Assembly: GCA_022113835.1 (NCBI GenBank)
Contig: JAILWY010000021.1
Location: 5,146,001 to 5,210,000, forward strand
Direction of reading: 5' to 3'
DNA length: 64,000 nucleotides
From: Atopsyche davidsoni
Lineage: Eukaryota; Arthropoda; Insecta; Trichoptera; Hydrobiosidae
Of this stretch, positions 13,901-27,300 are shown in pieces. The notes under the pieces were generated by a model that saw only the letters and a program-made list of their open reading frames with translations, had not been told where the DNA came from and searched no databases. The position numbers were made by a program, and so were the translations under genes. How positions within the stretch are numbered: the stretch's first letter is position 1; each line of letters opens with the position of its first letter.

Positions 13901-16434
13901 TTTTCACATTATTGCATTTGCTTGTTAGTAGGAATTAATGTTGTGTTGAAAAGATCCGATCATTTGTTACGAAGTGCTACCGCGGTGTAATTAATAAAAG
14001 GTTCCTTTATGAGTGATTAATACTCGTTCATAAAGAAATAACATTTTTTTATAAACAGATTAAACAAACGTATTTTCCTACATGAGGTGACCTTTTGCAA
14101 AAATATACACTGTTATTTATAAAACTAACATATAACAATACCCACGAAAAATATTGTTTGAATCCGAAGTAGATAAACAATATTGTTGTTGTATTGTTGT
14201 AATATGAATGACCATTCTCTGTTTTGAAGAGTTGTTTTGTTCAATAATGCATTTTATATATAATATTTAATTCAATATAACCGGCATGCTCTCACAGATC
14301 ACTTTAAATGTAACTATTGTATAATGTAATCTCTCAATCTTTTTCTTTGAAATAATTTGTTATTTAAAATAAATATAGTCAACCACACACCAAAATGAAA
14401 AAAACCAAAAGTTTATTGATTAATATATAATATATTAATTTTAGACCACCTTCGTGCTGAACAAGCGTCAATATCTATTTCATATAGCTTTCTGGTCTTT
14501 TTCTATTTTTTTATGTACACGTGTTTGATTGAGAATTTGTATTAAATGTTTTTAATATTTTATTTTAAAGCTAAGCATAAAAAATGACAACCAAACACTA
14601 ATGCAACTAATTGAAAATTGGTCCCACTTTTTAAAGGTTTCAATATTTTTATTTGTCATACGTATGAAAATCACTAGAGGCTTTAAATAATATAAATTAT
14701 AAAAGCAATTTTTTTATTGACCTTCTCCAGTCATTAGTAAAGACTATACTTAGCAACATGACTCCGTGAAAGTTGCCATTCTAACGGACCCTTTTATTAT
14801 CTTCAAGGGACGGTGACCACTCTTTTAGCTTGAAAATTCATTTTTATGAATTCAAAGTTTTACTATCAATATTTCTTACACTCAGTGATTTGTTTATTTT
14901 TTTTTGAATGCGTATTTCAAACATAAAAGTTCATTTAGTCAACCTCAACCAATCCTAATTATCAAAGAAAAATTACTTCTTTTCGAATACCGCATTTACT
15001 ACCCTCTGGTAGCCTCTTTTTCCAGAACCCTCCCCTCGTATAACTTGCATGCCTCCTTATTAACTTAAGTAAGAACTTTGCGTTAGGTACACAATTTCAA
15101 ATTGAATCCATCTTAAGTCACAACTCTTCAAGAAAACCTACTGATTTATTTTGACGAGTCTTATTTCAATGCAAATGTTTATTTCTAGTAAATTTGTTGG
15201 AAATAAACGCAAGTGTAGACATGATAGTAACTATGAAGGTTTGATTTAAATATAAAGCGTGTAGTCTAAAGTCGAATATCTTACATTTGGTGATTTTATA
15301 CACCAAAAAACCAACTTTCACATGAAATATTATTTATTAAAATTTAAAATATTACGTTATTAAAAATAAAATAAGAAATACACAGATATGAATGTTCTAG
15401 TACTTTTGATTTGTTCTCTTTTAACATAATCATTGAGTAAAGATTCGTCTTAAAAACACATATTCGTCTTAAAAAATATAATTTTTTTATAAATATAATA
15501 AAAATGTGCGAAGAAACATATGCATGAATAAAAGTGCTAGTATATTTTATTTAGTATGGTAATAAAATGACAAAAGTCGTAAATACCCTACAGAACATTT
15601 AAAATTTAATGGCTCATTTTATTGCATTAAAATCCCATTTTCAAGAACTTATAGCAAGGTTCCATGTTACCCAACCGAGACCAAAAATATCAAAATAAAG
15701 TTCAACTACCTACTGTAAGTTCATTATGAGATACCTTTTTCAGACAACAACTTTGAGAAAAATTTACAGTTAAAAATAATGTGCTATTATGGCAATTCGT
15801 GTTCTCGCAATTTAAAAGTACCAGACGTTATTGTATTGCATAGCCTTAATTAACATATATTGAAGGATACACAAAATTACATTCCCATAGTTTCTGGATT
15901 GCAATAAACCATATATATATATATATCTCTCCAAATACCTGGAATATTACTGCACAGATTAAGATTTATTTTTGTTTATAACAAGTAAATAGTGCAGAAA
16001 ATGCTAAACCTAAATAACAGCTATTTTCTGACTCACTGATACTAGTTACTAGAGCAAATAGAAATTCAATGTGACGTAATTCCTGGAAGATACAATTATT
16101 GTATAATACTTCTAGAGTGGGTTGCATTAGGTAATAAATTAGAAAGAGACTTGATAATGTACAAATGTTCTTCTCAAAGTCAATTAGGATAATAAGAGGT
16201 AGAAAATCTACTACTGTGACATGTACGTGAATTAGGCTTGGGCAAGTAAATTGACCTTATTTAATATAAATGAAAGGCAAGAAATTGTACGCTTAGTTCA
16301 TGTTAAATTATATATTATTAACGCTTATTTCTTGGTGAAATAATATTTTTCATGTAAAGTGACTGCATGCACGTAGAGCACTGCCTTGCAATGAAATTTG
16401 CTTGAAATCAAATAAAAAAAAAAACCCTTTTGTG
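13901..16434. other. AT-rich stretch with an (AT)8 microsatellite
   Basis: A perfect (AT)8 run lies at 15911-15926. Nothing else was recognised. Confidence 0.6.
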
Positions 16435-17165
16435 AATCACGAAACGTAAATTACGAAAGCCCCAAAGGAAAATGTTAAAAAGCCCGACTCGCGTGGAGTG
16501 CGGCGGCGAGTACTGAGAGGTAATGGAGAACTTTGATGCACACTCCACCAACAGATCCTCAATGCGCTTTAAATATTATATTTTACATTAAGTAGCTTAT
16601 GATAATTCGAAATACCAATGGAATAAAGAAAATTGTCTTTTAACTAAAAAAGCAGCACATAGAAAATAGTCGTTCTTAAAAAGTAACATTAGTTTAAGTA
16701 AAAATAGTGCAAAATCAACATAAATTTAATCTTAAAACAATACAGAATCACTTAGAACTCTTAATAATAAAATGATAAAATATATATAATTATGAATATT
16801 ATATAACATATTTATCACTATAAAAAACGATTGTGCAAATGAAAACCTGTAAACTGGTGTTTTTTCAATACACTTACAAAATAACTATGTAAAATCAACA
16901 CAAGGTAAATTTTTATGTTCACTACAACAAATGATTTTTTTAAAATTAATATAATTTAATAATGATACGAAATGGCGATTGCTTAAAATGTTTTATGCTA
17001 ACAAGAAGTTGTGATCGCATCTAAAAGTAGGTTTCCGAGAGAGCGGGTTGGGAACCTCTGGGCGGCGGCAGGGAAGCTCAAGTCCGCGCACGCGGGGCAC
17101 AATAACACGGGCCAAGTGCGCGGAAAACCGCGCTCCCCGGCCGCTGCTTAATTACGCCTGTTTTG
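16435..17165. promoter_or_regulatory. Two GC-rich islands (16440-16560 and 17036-17155)
   Basis: The first includes GTGGAGTGCGGCGGCGAG. The second includes GGGCGGCGGCAGGG and CGCGCACGCGGGGC followed by CTTAATTACG. Both are CpG-containing patches separated by about 480 bases of AT-rich sequence. There is no open frame or splice context. They are regarded as possible regulatory elements. Confidence 0.2.
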
Positions 17166-20100
17166 TGGATGCTGTGTTGTTTTTAGGTTAACTTATGCAG
17201 AATCTATAAAGATTCTGCACCGCTTTTACATGATCATGTGGGTGTATGTGTTTTTTTTTTTGCTTATATATATTCTGTATTTTTTTTGCGGAAAGTAATG
17301 TTTTCTTGACCTTTCTTTAAGATTGTGCTTTTTTAGTAACGTATTATTTTTTTTAGTCTTTGGTACTTTTAATGATAAAACCTCATACAAAATGATCCCA
17401 AAATGTAAATTCATTTAGTTAAACACAACAGACAAAAATCATCCATTATTAAAATAAGGTTAGTAAAAAATTTCACTTTAAATAAACTACTCAAATGTTG
17501 AAAATTTATACCTATTTTTTGCTTGTTAACAATAGAATTTCATTGCGCAACGCTAAATTACCTATTTTGCAGAATACAAAATGTATTTTTTGCAGAACTT
17601 GTTTATAGTTTTATCAATGTATATGATAGGCGAAGGCACTATTATATCTTGAATGTGAGTGTTTTTTACCATAAAGTTTTTTTACCATATATATATAATA
17701 TTATTCAATTTTTAAAAATATGGCTGAAAATAAAAAACATTACCCTGTAATCTTCCGTGACATATTTAAGTATTTCTTAAAATCCAAACTTTCTCTAGTT
17801 ATCATTTAAAATGTATTAAATAATGATATATTATTGATTGCAATAATTATATATTTTTTTAACACATCTAAAATTATACCGCAAGAAAATGGATATTATT
17901 TTAAATATTGAACATTCATGTGCAAGAAAAATGAGCTTTTCTTATTTGAGGTATTTTCCATAATCTATGCAGTCCAAACTATGTTAATGGATTATACAAA
18001 GCGTCCCGGTGCAGTCGCTGTTTTCAGAAAAGGTTCTGTGAAATACTTCAACAAGGCAGTGCAACGCTTTGAGATTGTAAATTGGACTTGTTCCTTTGGA
18101 TTTCATTAGCCTACGTAAAAAGGCACATATATGGTGCTCAGAACTTAGAACGCTACGTAGAATGTTTGCATCTACCTCATAATAGAAAACATCCTTGCTT
18201 GTATATTTCCACATACCTGTCGAGTACAAACAGTTTGAACTCGCTGAAAGCATGAACTATTTTCACTAAATTTGATCTTGTGGATGATTCTTAAGTAATG
18301 CGTATTAATTTTGATACGTAACCTTTTAAGGTAATAAGTAAACTTTAAAAGGTACTTTAATTCGAGACAACATATTTTCAGTGTTCGGCTTTTAAAATTT
18401 CAATTTAAAAAATAATTATTTTGACTAAAATAACAAAATTTTATAATAAATGTATAAAAATTCAAAAAGGACACGAATGCTTGCATTTAATGTTATCTCT
18501 TTTAATATCGTTTTCAGTTAATAAAAAGGTTTTTTTTTTAAATTTCTCAATATTAAAAATAGATCATTTTTAATATATCAATTCATTCAGATTTGATGAA
18601 TTATATCTAAATTTATAATATTTGTCAAATAAACACTATCATTAATAAACGTGTTTTTTTAATTTCAGTAAATGTTAACTAAATGATATCAAAATCCTAC
18701 ATTAGGTCAAACTTTAACAAATAAATAGAATTATTCCCTATATGTAAAAGTTATGTTCAGGAAGAAGAAAACCTGAAAATGTAAGAATCTTACAAACATT
18801 ATTGTGTAAATTTCCCGCTATTTGCAAATATATTGTTTAGTATTATACAAAACTGCCTAAAAAAACTACAGTAAACTTTGCTTTATTTACTTTGATTATG
18901 GCTGAACTAAACTTACTAAGCATTATGTCGACTCGGACTAATCTTTGTAATTTACTGTTATTTATCTTCGATTCATATTTGCTGAACTAAGCGCGTCTTT
19001 TTTGTATTTTATATACAAGACATTAATTATTGATTGAGTATTTATAAATTAGTATATTTAAGTTATAATATCTAAATAATAATATTGATTTTTTTCGATT
19101 TTTTCATAAACAAGACAAACATTTAAAGTAGGTTTTAATATCTAGTATACAGTATTTTGTTTTAGAATGGAAGCTAGCTTCTAAAAAAATTAATAAGTCG
19201 AGGATGTCTCAAATTTTAAAATACTCTAGAAATTATTATTTATATTTACTATTATTAAACTTTTGCAATTCAACAATTCATGACAGCTTCGATTCGCGTA
19301 TTCAGTAATTAAAATATCGTATCTATTCACTGTTTGATTTAAAACAAAACATTTGAGATGTTATTTCTTTCCTCTATTTTTTTCTTAAAATTGAATTGTG
19401 AAATATACGCTCTCAATTTTTAAGAGATGTAGCATATGTTGCAAGCTCCTAATTAATAACTTTCTTAAATGTTACATCAGATGACAATACAAAGCACGGG
19501 TACAAGCTATATAGAACCTTTGTTCCACCCTCCCACAGGCGAGGGGTGACTTGGAATATGGCGGAGGGTGGGATAATATCTCCAAAGTATTGAAGCAAAA
19601 CCTTGTCTCGTGAGGTATTTGTTCTTGAGGCTATTTATATCCGCTCTTGAACAGATTCCATTCAAATCGTTATTTATTCGAATAACATGAAATAATTCCA
19701 TTGAGTGATGGAATATAAATAATGTTTAATTAAGCAAATTAGTCATTTCTTGGGTTAGTTCCAAGAATTTATAGATCACCTCTATATTAATTAATTTTGA
19801 AACAATCTTATAATTCTAATTATTTTAAAACTTAAGTAATACGTCAAAGGTTTAAGAAAATATTTTGTTTGAATTATTTTAGCCAAAATTAATGCGAATT
19901 AGATCAGTTCAATAAAGATTGACAAAGACTTAAAAATTTTAAAGGTAAAGCCAAGTGATTATAGATGATAAATAAAATGTTAAAAGTCGATATTATAATT
20001 TTCAATTTAGCATGATTTTAATTATAATATTTTATTATAGTTTTTTGTTCGAAGTATAATAACACATTTTCTTGGAAACAAAACAATTATAATATTTTTT

Positions 20101-20270
20101 TATTTGTGACATTAAAAAAGCAGGTTACGTATTATTTTAAATATAAGAATTTAAATAATGACAGATTAAGAAATATGAAAAATTAAAAAGTACATTGATT
20201 TTATGAATGTAAGTAACAGGTATTATTCATAATATTTAAGCTACAGAAGCAACACGAGTAGACATACTTA
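17166..20270. other. AT-rich stretch with one unexplained open segment
   Basis: At about 17980-18255 frames are open on both strands (89 codons minus, overlapping 63 codons plus), with base composition closer to coding DNA than the neighbours. No domain or repeat family could be recognised; an eroded transposon piece is possible. The remainder is AT-rich and featureless. Confidence 0.35.
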
Positions 20271-20274
20271 GTCT

Positions 20275-20890
20275 CCAGGTGGCAATAACCACAAGGTGTG
20301 AGTCTCTCTCCCATTTCCGCTTGCGTTACGTATTTCCTGTAGGTGGTTTATTCTTGTCATTTCATACGAAATATTTTAAATGTGTCATTTAATTTTAATT
20401 AATTTTTAACCACAAGGAGTGAGTTTGATTGGTATTATTGTATCACAATAATAAAACTAAACATCGGGTTTATTTTGCCTATTTTTAAATATACTCAAAA
20501 ATATATTGATTTTTTATGTTAACCTGAACAAATTGTTAATTGTTATCTAAAGTCGGAGGTTTTCAGCCTCCGTGCTGGGAACATAAATCAAAAATCCTTG
20601 AAGCGTCCGAAACGTCGGAGCTGTGGAAACCTTGAGCAGCTCAACACCCAAGAAACCAAATCAACAATTATTTAAATTATATATTATTTTTAAATAATTG
20701 GCAACTGTGTTCTGTACAAAGAGCGTTGCGGAGGTAAAATTATTGCCGGCGTCTAAAGCTCAAGTCCAAAACGAAGTAATGATGCAACAATGAACAAATT
20801 TCCTAGGCGCGAGGCTACATGGCGTCACTTCCGCGTACGGTTCGTGCCTCCATTTACCCTGCAGCGGCGCGACTTACTGAAGGATTTCTA
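20275..20890. other. Cluster of GC-richer patches, including a CCGAAACGTCGG word
   Basis: Patches lie at 20275-20340, 20550-20640 and 20745-20885. The middle one has a small hairpin (CGGAGG, loop TTTTCAG, CCTCCG) and the near-palindrome CCGAAACGTCGG at 20607-20618. A related CCGAAACGT word occurs on the minus strand at 23601-23609. Such words recur near the 3' ends of some Penelope-like retroelements, but no reverse transcriptase or nuclease frame accompanies them. Confidence 0.2.
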
Positions 20891-21312
20891 TACAATTGCT
20901 TTGTAAAGTGCTAAGAGCTCCGATGTCAAATTCAGTTTCATGGCTTTCGTTTATAAGCTTCATAAATCAGAGTTGTGTGCGGACCAATTCAACTGAAAAC
21001 GTCCTTTTGAAAGTTCAATAAAAATTTGTTTACGTTGTTATTCATAAAAAATAAAAAACAACTCTGATTGATTATAAAAATAACGCAAAAATTATTTTTC
21101 TTTAATGCATACATAAAATAATATACTTCTTTCTTTTCATTTGTTATTACCTTGAAGTAATCATACTTACATTTTTAATATGCTCTTTCAAAACGTGTTT
21201 GTATAAAGAAAATAATTCAAACAATTCCAACCTGAAAACTTGCTAGTAGCAAAGCAGAACGTCACAGGCCTTCATTCTCTCTGTGCTGGATATTTTCATA
21301 TTTCATTTTCAG

Positions 21313-21471
21313 CCCCTAACAGTTAGTCCAATTTCCGGTGCCGCAGAGATGCCTGGAGACATATTAAGTCCCGTGGATGTAGAGCCTCCCGTGGAAACGC
21401 AGCCTTATTCAACCTTCCTTGCTAACTACCCTAGTATAAATTTGTTACCAGTCATACAACCTAGACTTTAA
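21313..21471 (+). CDS. Candidate terminal coding exon of an unknown plus-strand gene
   Basis: A textbook acceptor (TATTTCATTTTCAG, AG at 21311-21312) is followed directly by a frame open for 52 codons, then TAA. The peptide (PLTVSPISGAAEMPGDILSP..., with VDVEPPVETQ) is proline-rich with acidic stretches, like a disordered C-terminal tail. Codon content is richer in G and C than the flanks. No partner exon was found within the window, and no protein family is recognised. It could also be a chance frame or part of an old element. Confidence 0.25.
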   Translation, partial: PLTVSPISGAAEMPGDILSPVDVEPPVETQPYSTFLANYPSINLLPVIQPRL

Positions 21472-24057
21472 AAGTCGGAAGGTCTGGAGAGGGTGCGATA
21501 TATAATGCCCAGTACATTAATGCTTGTTATCCTTTTTGTTTGTACTTGTTTATTTTTGGTTTCTGTATGAAATAGCGTAAAAAGTATTTGAAATAGTAGT
21601 TTTTTATGAGATCAAGCTTTAAAAATATATTTCTTGGGGTAAAATTAAATATTTGAAACTAAATTTTTCTTTGTAAATATTATATGCTGTTAGCTTTTGT
21701 AGTTTTTGTGTTAAATTATTTAACTCAATAGTTTTTCTAATTTTATCCAATAATATGAAATTTTCAAGCTTTTTAATAATATAGTCGCCTGAACATAAAA
21801 TAATAAAAATATTATTTTTTTCTAAAATTTACCCATTATTTTTTATGACCTTAAAAGAAAATGAGTCGAACATGTTGAGTGCCCAGTTAATTCTGTTATA
21901 AATTTAATTGATTATAACTTCGAATTTCAATCTGATATAAAAGCATTCGGGCTTAATTTAATTATATTAAAAACAATCAACCGTAAATTTAGAGAATCCA
22001 AAAACACTAGTAATGTAAATAATACGGAGTATTTTTATTTTTAAATCTCTCAAATATCTTTCATGTTTACTCTCGGCTCGAATAAAATGCAGCTTTATCT
22101 TCTTCAGCTCAGAACACATAAATCTCGGTGCTTAATATGGACACGCCTCTTGTAGTTTTTTTAAGTAAGGGATCGATGATTGTTATTTTATGTACATGGC
22201 GTCTCAAAAGTCAGGATATTATTTAAAATATAATAAAATTAAAATATAATACATCTCTTCTAAAATACCAATGCTCAAATATGAATATTTTCATTTCATT
22301 CGACTTGTGGCTATTTCAAACATTTTATTGCTTTTTACTCGTAGAACCAATACTCTTTACAATATATAAAGAAAAATTCTTTGTTAAACCGCAGATGCAT
22401 CTGGACCGAAATTTTTATGCACGTATGATTATCGTGTTTTAAAACAGTTTTTATACACCTGATATAGTTGCATTTATTTAACCTTCGTGCAGTTCAGTTT
22501 CCATGTTTGATGCTGCACATGGGGGTTGAGAATTAAAAATATTATTTTAAGGAGAAAATAAAAGTTTTAAGGGAAAACATAAATGTTTTAAAATTTCTGT
22601 ATTTCTGGAGTTGTATGAATCCGAATACAGGTGCGATTCATTAAAAATGTTTTCTACTACCTGCGTACTTACCTTCTATTTGTGGCATCCTCCTTTACTA
22701 AATAGGGTGGTATATATATATATATAAACCACCTTAATATACCTACAAAATAAACTTGGCGTTTTCTTATTATTTGAGTTCGGGTCTCTTCTGCTCGTGC
22801 AATAAAAAATATATATTTACATTTTTTCAAACTTCCTTGAGTGTTTTTGAATGACTTGTTTCGATTTGTAATTGAATAACGCTCAGAATACCTGCATAAT
22901 TATAATGCAAAAATTCGCTAGATGACGTTTAAATGGAAATTGTGATATAAAGTTAGTTTTAAACTTAACTGTTTTCACAATATGTTTTGAATAACAAGCT
23001 AAAATTTGAATACTCCTTGACGCCTTTAAGTGATATTTTTGAATATTAAACTGAAATGTATCCGCTACTTCACTGTTATAGTTAGTAAATATTTTTTCTT
23101 ATATAATAATTACAGAACTCTTAAAATTGTATTAAATTGGCGCAGTGGAAGAGATATGAGTTAGTAGTGTGTCCGTATGCACAGGTCCGTAGCCCTCAAG
23201 TCCCTGGTCGGCAGTACACTGCAATCATTCTCTCCTAGAGGGTTCATAACTTTTCTGCGAAAATTTCCCGGACCTGAAAGTAAACTTGAAAACGCTCCTG
23301 CATTTTGCAATTTTTGTGGGAGTTTCCAGCGGTAATATACGAGCGCGGGTACAGTTAGTACTTCCCCTTCTGCGGTTTATTCTAAATAAACACTCTGTTT
23401 ACATTTTGAAACAGAGACGTTGCCCTGAAAGTTACTCTTTATTTGTATTTATATTTTATTATAGTTTGTCAAGATGTCTACAATTAAAAATTGAAAAGAA
23501 TAAATAATGAATCTGACTATCTTCTTTATATGTATACAAAAGCGACATGGTTGTCTGAGTTGTTTTTATTCAATTCGAAACATCAATTTCAGTAGTTCTT
23601 ACGTTTCGGTCCCGGCACTGATGTCATTTTCAAGGAATTCCCCAAAAATGGCCCTGGGACCAGAACTGATCCACGTGAACATTGGAAGCAGCAGAACTTC
23701 GGCATAATACCCAAGTATCGAGTATTTTTTATAATGATAGTATTTAAAACCCACGACACAATTTCCAATATTCCTATTAACTAAAGCAAATTGAACATCA
23801 AATATGAAGCAATCTACTGATAAAGGTGAACTGATATATATTTATCTCATTATATTTTTAAAAAATGGTTGATTTTATAAAAACTCAAGGCATGTTACCT
23901 AGCAAGGACGTTTTTTTTTATCAATACTATAATTAAAAAATGGGTTTTTTCATTTAAATTAGATAAAGTATTTTTATCACAAAAAATAGTGATAATTCTA
24001 AATGATTTTAGTTTTCATACGAAATAGAATTCTGAGAATTATTGCTTCCAAATATTA
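21472..24057. other. AT-rich intergenic region with small patches
   Basis: An (AT)8 run lies at 22711-22726. GC-richer patches lie at about 23150-23260 and 23590-23705. The latter carries ACGTTTCGGTCCCGG, the reverse of a CCGAAACGT word. No gene is supported. Confidence 0.5.
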
Positions 24058-24063
24058 TTTATT
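24058..24063 (-). terminator. Candidate polyadenylation signal of the fatty acid hydroxylase gene
   Basis: AATAAA on the minus strand lies about 110 bases beyond the TAG stop. It is the first canonical hexamer downstream. The region is AT-rich, so chance hexamers are common. Confidence 0.5.
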
Positions 24064-24172
24064 TTTCATCTTAAAAATATGTCATTAAAAAATAAAATAA
24101 TATATCAGACGGGATATCTCTTACAGATATTTGAAATTATTAAAAAGTTACTTCATTAAAACTTATAATTTG

Positions 24173-24304
24173 CTACCGAGTCTTTTTGTCTTCAGATTTC
24201 TTGTTAGTATTTTTAACTTTTTCTGCTTCAGCCAGTATGGCTTTCGGGTTATGGAAAGTCTCTTCAGTGTACACACGATTTTCCTTCAGGAGTGTGCCAT
24301 GAAT
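24173..24304 (-). CDS. Fatty acid hydroxylase gene, terminal coding exon 6
   Basis: The acceptor ATATTTTCAG precedes ATTCATGGC. The exon encodes residues 351-393. It starts with IHGT, the invariant end of the catalytic domain, followed by a lysine- and glutamate-rich tail (ILAEAEKVKNTNKKSEDK) ending KKTR and TAG at 24175-24173. The tail is predicted to be cytosolic. The KKXX arrangement at the extreme C-terminus fits COPI-mediated ER retrieval; this is inferred from the motif only. Open frames on the opposite strand here are shadows. Confidence 0.88.
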   Translation of the reverse strand: MHGTLLKENRVYTEETFHNPKAILAEAEKVKNTNKKSEDKKTR

Positions 24305-27300
24305 CTGAAAATATTAAAATATAAATTAGTATCTTTCACTGAAATAGCAACATCAATGTCATATTATTATATTAGCCTAAAGTAATTATCGTGTTTCATG
24401 TGTAAACTGCATTTGAAAAATTTCTTACGAAAAGTTTTTACTGTATATTTACAGCATTAAAAAAATATTATCTAACCAAAAGCATGCGTATTGCATAAAT
24501 AGCCATATTTGAAATTTTTATAACATTTTAAGTGATTATCCACAACATGCAGGCTAATTTGTGACATTTGAAAATAAATTACTTTAAATAGCTTAATACC
24601 TACGATATAACAATTATTTTTAATAATCATTATTTTTGATTTTTCTTAAGCAACAAAACCCTTTGAAGGCAGAAACGCTCACTTTTAAAAAAAAGTGGGT
24701 TTCTAGCTATTTGGATATATATAATATATTTCTAAGTGCCAGGTTGTAAATAAGCTGCTTCGGTAAGTCTCGAAGATCAAGCATCTTACAATTATTAACT
24801 ACTATTGACTATTAACCACTATTACTGTCTAAAGAGACTATAACTACACTACTTGGCAAGTTACCAGAGTTACTGATGCTATCGGTTGCCAGGTGTACAA
24901 CATAATGCAATTTCACATCCAGTCTCTGAGCCTTTAAAGACAAAAGTAATGCTCTGATCAAAATACCGTATATATTTTAATTTTCACAATATTTACGAAT
25001 TAATAAAATTATTGTGATTTCATAAATGTAGCTCAAACAATAATATTCATTATTGTACATTTAATGTTTTTTATCAGTCAATTATTTATGCTCAATTAAA
25101 CGTTGATATAGTTAGGTTTTACAACATCAATAGATTGTATAACAAAACAAACCCCGGATAAAAATTTAAAATTTTTAAAAATATATTAGAATTCTCCTAA
25201 TTTTCTATAGCAGATTGGTTTAATTTTCAATACTTTTTTTTAAACAGCAAGAATGAACGCATGTAGCTTCTTCATGTACTAAAAAAGCCCTTAAAAGATG
25301 AAGCTTTTCGTAAATGAAAACATCTCCTACATATTTAGATGTTCATTTTTATTATCTTCAGTGTGGTATTGAAAAAAGTTGATAGGTCAAAGTTTAAATA
25401 CAAAATCGAGTTAAGCTCGCTTGCCTTGTCCCAGATCTTGATGTTGAATCCAAAGTTCACGTGGAAGAACTCGTGGTGCTTGTCGTGGAACTCAGCATCA
25501 GGCTGCCATGGCTGCCACCAATAAGCCTTGAAGTTGATCCCGGAATGGTCTATTATTCCATGGTAGTAGGTGTATAAAGCTACCATGTAGAACGGAACTG
25601 GAAACAAACAAGATCAACAAAATAATTAACCCTTCAACGTTCAATAGACTTGAAATCAAAAGAAAAGTAAGAAAGTAAAAGAAATATGCTACGCTAATTG
25701 ACAGTTAAAAATTTATTTAAATTTTAACAGAAAAATATTTTGCTATGAGTAATATATTGGCTGATTTTAAAGAATGGCTAAAATGTACAAGATTTATATT
25801 ATTTAGGTAAAATTGTACAATTTTATTTAAAATAAAAATCCCGACTTTAATATGCTCAAATAGTTATTTTAGTCATATTTTAACTAGAGATCTCATCATT
25901 AAATCGCATACCCAAGATGTCATGATACGGTTACTTAGTTTGTTTTATCACAAGATAGACTTAAAGTTTTTTTTTAAATTACTTCTCTTCTATATTATAT
26001 TTTATATTGGTAGCGATCATCGCATATGATTAGACAAAGCAATATTATATGAAAATTAATGTGTGCGGAAGATAATATATAAGACAGTTTGTAGCAAGAG
26101 GTTCAAGCTATAATACTAAATCACCTCCCTAAATTATTATTTGTTTTTCTAGAGGAGTATCTCCTTAAAACGTATCGTAAGCTACTAGATATATTAAAAT
26201 ATTGAAACTTATAAGACCAGTAATTGCTACTCTACTGGATAAATTATTTGAGCTATCAATTGCAATTTAATGTTTATAAAAAATTCAGAAATTTATTTTA
26301 AGTTCATAAATACTTAATATTGTTATAAATGTAATGTCTTAAATATCCGAATTCTCCAATTTTTTGTTATTAAAATTGTGCTTTATTTAGGTATATTTAT
26401 ATTTCATTGTACCTGCAATATATCACAGCTCTCATGATAAGTGATGACCTGTGATATGTTGTGATCATGATAGAATGGGTTTCCCCAATAATTGATTATC
26501 ACGTCACTCATTCCGTGATAAGAGAGCTACGAATATCAGATATAAATAATGTGCGGAATTCCTTAGATATATTACAAAGTATTCATATATATGTATTATA
26601 GTCTCATAAGTACATTTGTATATAATTTTAGAAAAATAAACCGAAAAAGACATGAAATATTTTCTCCACATATATTTGAATAATTGTTAATTTATGTTTT
26701 TTTGTCAAAGTGGCTTTGTAGTATGTATGTAACCTTACGAAATTATAGTTTAAATATATATTCATAACATCAAAGAAGCTTAGCACTAAAGCTATTAACA
26801 GCCAGTTTTATTAAAGATCGACTTTTATCTCGCTTGTATTATAATTACTGAACAGTTACAGCATGACGATTTTTCATAACCTTATTTTATGAAATCAATA
26901 ACAATTGTAATTGAAAGGATTTACAAAGTGTCTCACGAATCTTACATTTAAACAAATATTTTGCGTTAGATTTACCCAACGCTTTAGTTATTTGACAAAT
27001 AAAAACATCAAGAGTTAATGATACAGCCTCCAGCAAATCACAGTGGACACAATGGCAAAAAACAAAATTGGGCGTACAGAATACAGCGTGCATAAATAAT
27101 AATATATAAGCAATGTAAATCAAACCGTATTTATATGTTTGGATAAACCTATAGAGAAGAAATAGACAGTAAACTTGAAACTTTGATATATTTGCGACCT
27201 TGTTATAATTTATTTTGTATCGCACAATAATTTATTGAAACAGCGATGCTAATAAAACTTCCACGAAACATTCAGAAATTATATCCTAAAAGTTTGACTT

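Noticed and set aside
20590..23705. Penelope-like retroelement suggested by two CCGAAACGT words
   Set aside because: No reverse transcriptase or GIY-YIG nuclease frame and no hammerhead core (CTGATGA with GAAA) could be assembled; the words are too short to support a call.
25335..25424. Reading exon 5 through into the following open frame
   Set aside because: Continuation gives ASELNSILYLNFDL and loses the invariant HGT, which is present with a good acceptor at 24304. It is treated as intron, although a retained form is possible.
26887..27225. 112-codon minus-strand frame inside intron 4
   Set aside because: Composition is hydrophobic and Tyr/Ile/Phe-rich, as expected from AT-rich DNA. No promoter, family motif or coding bias is seen.
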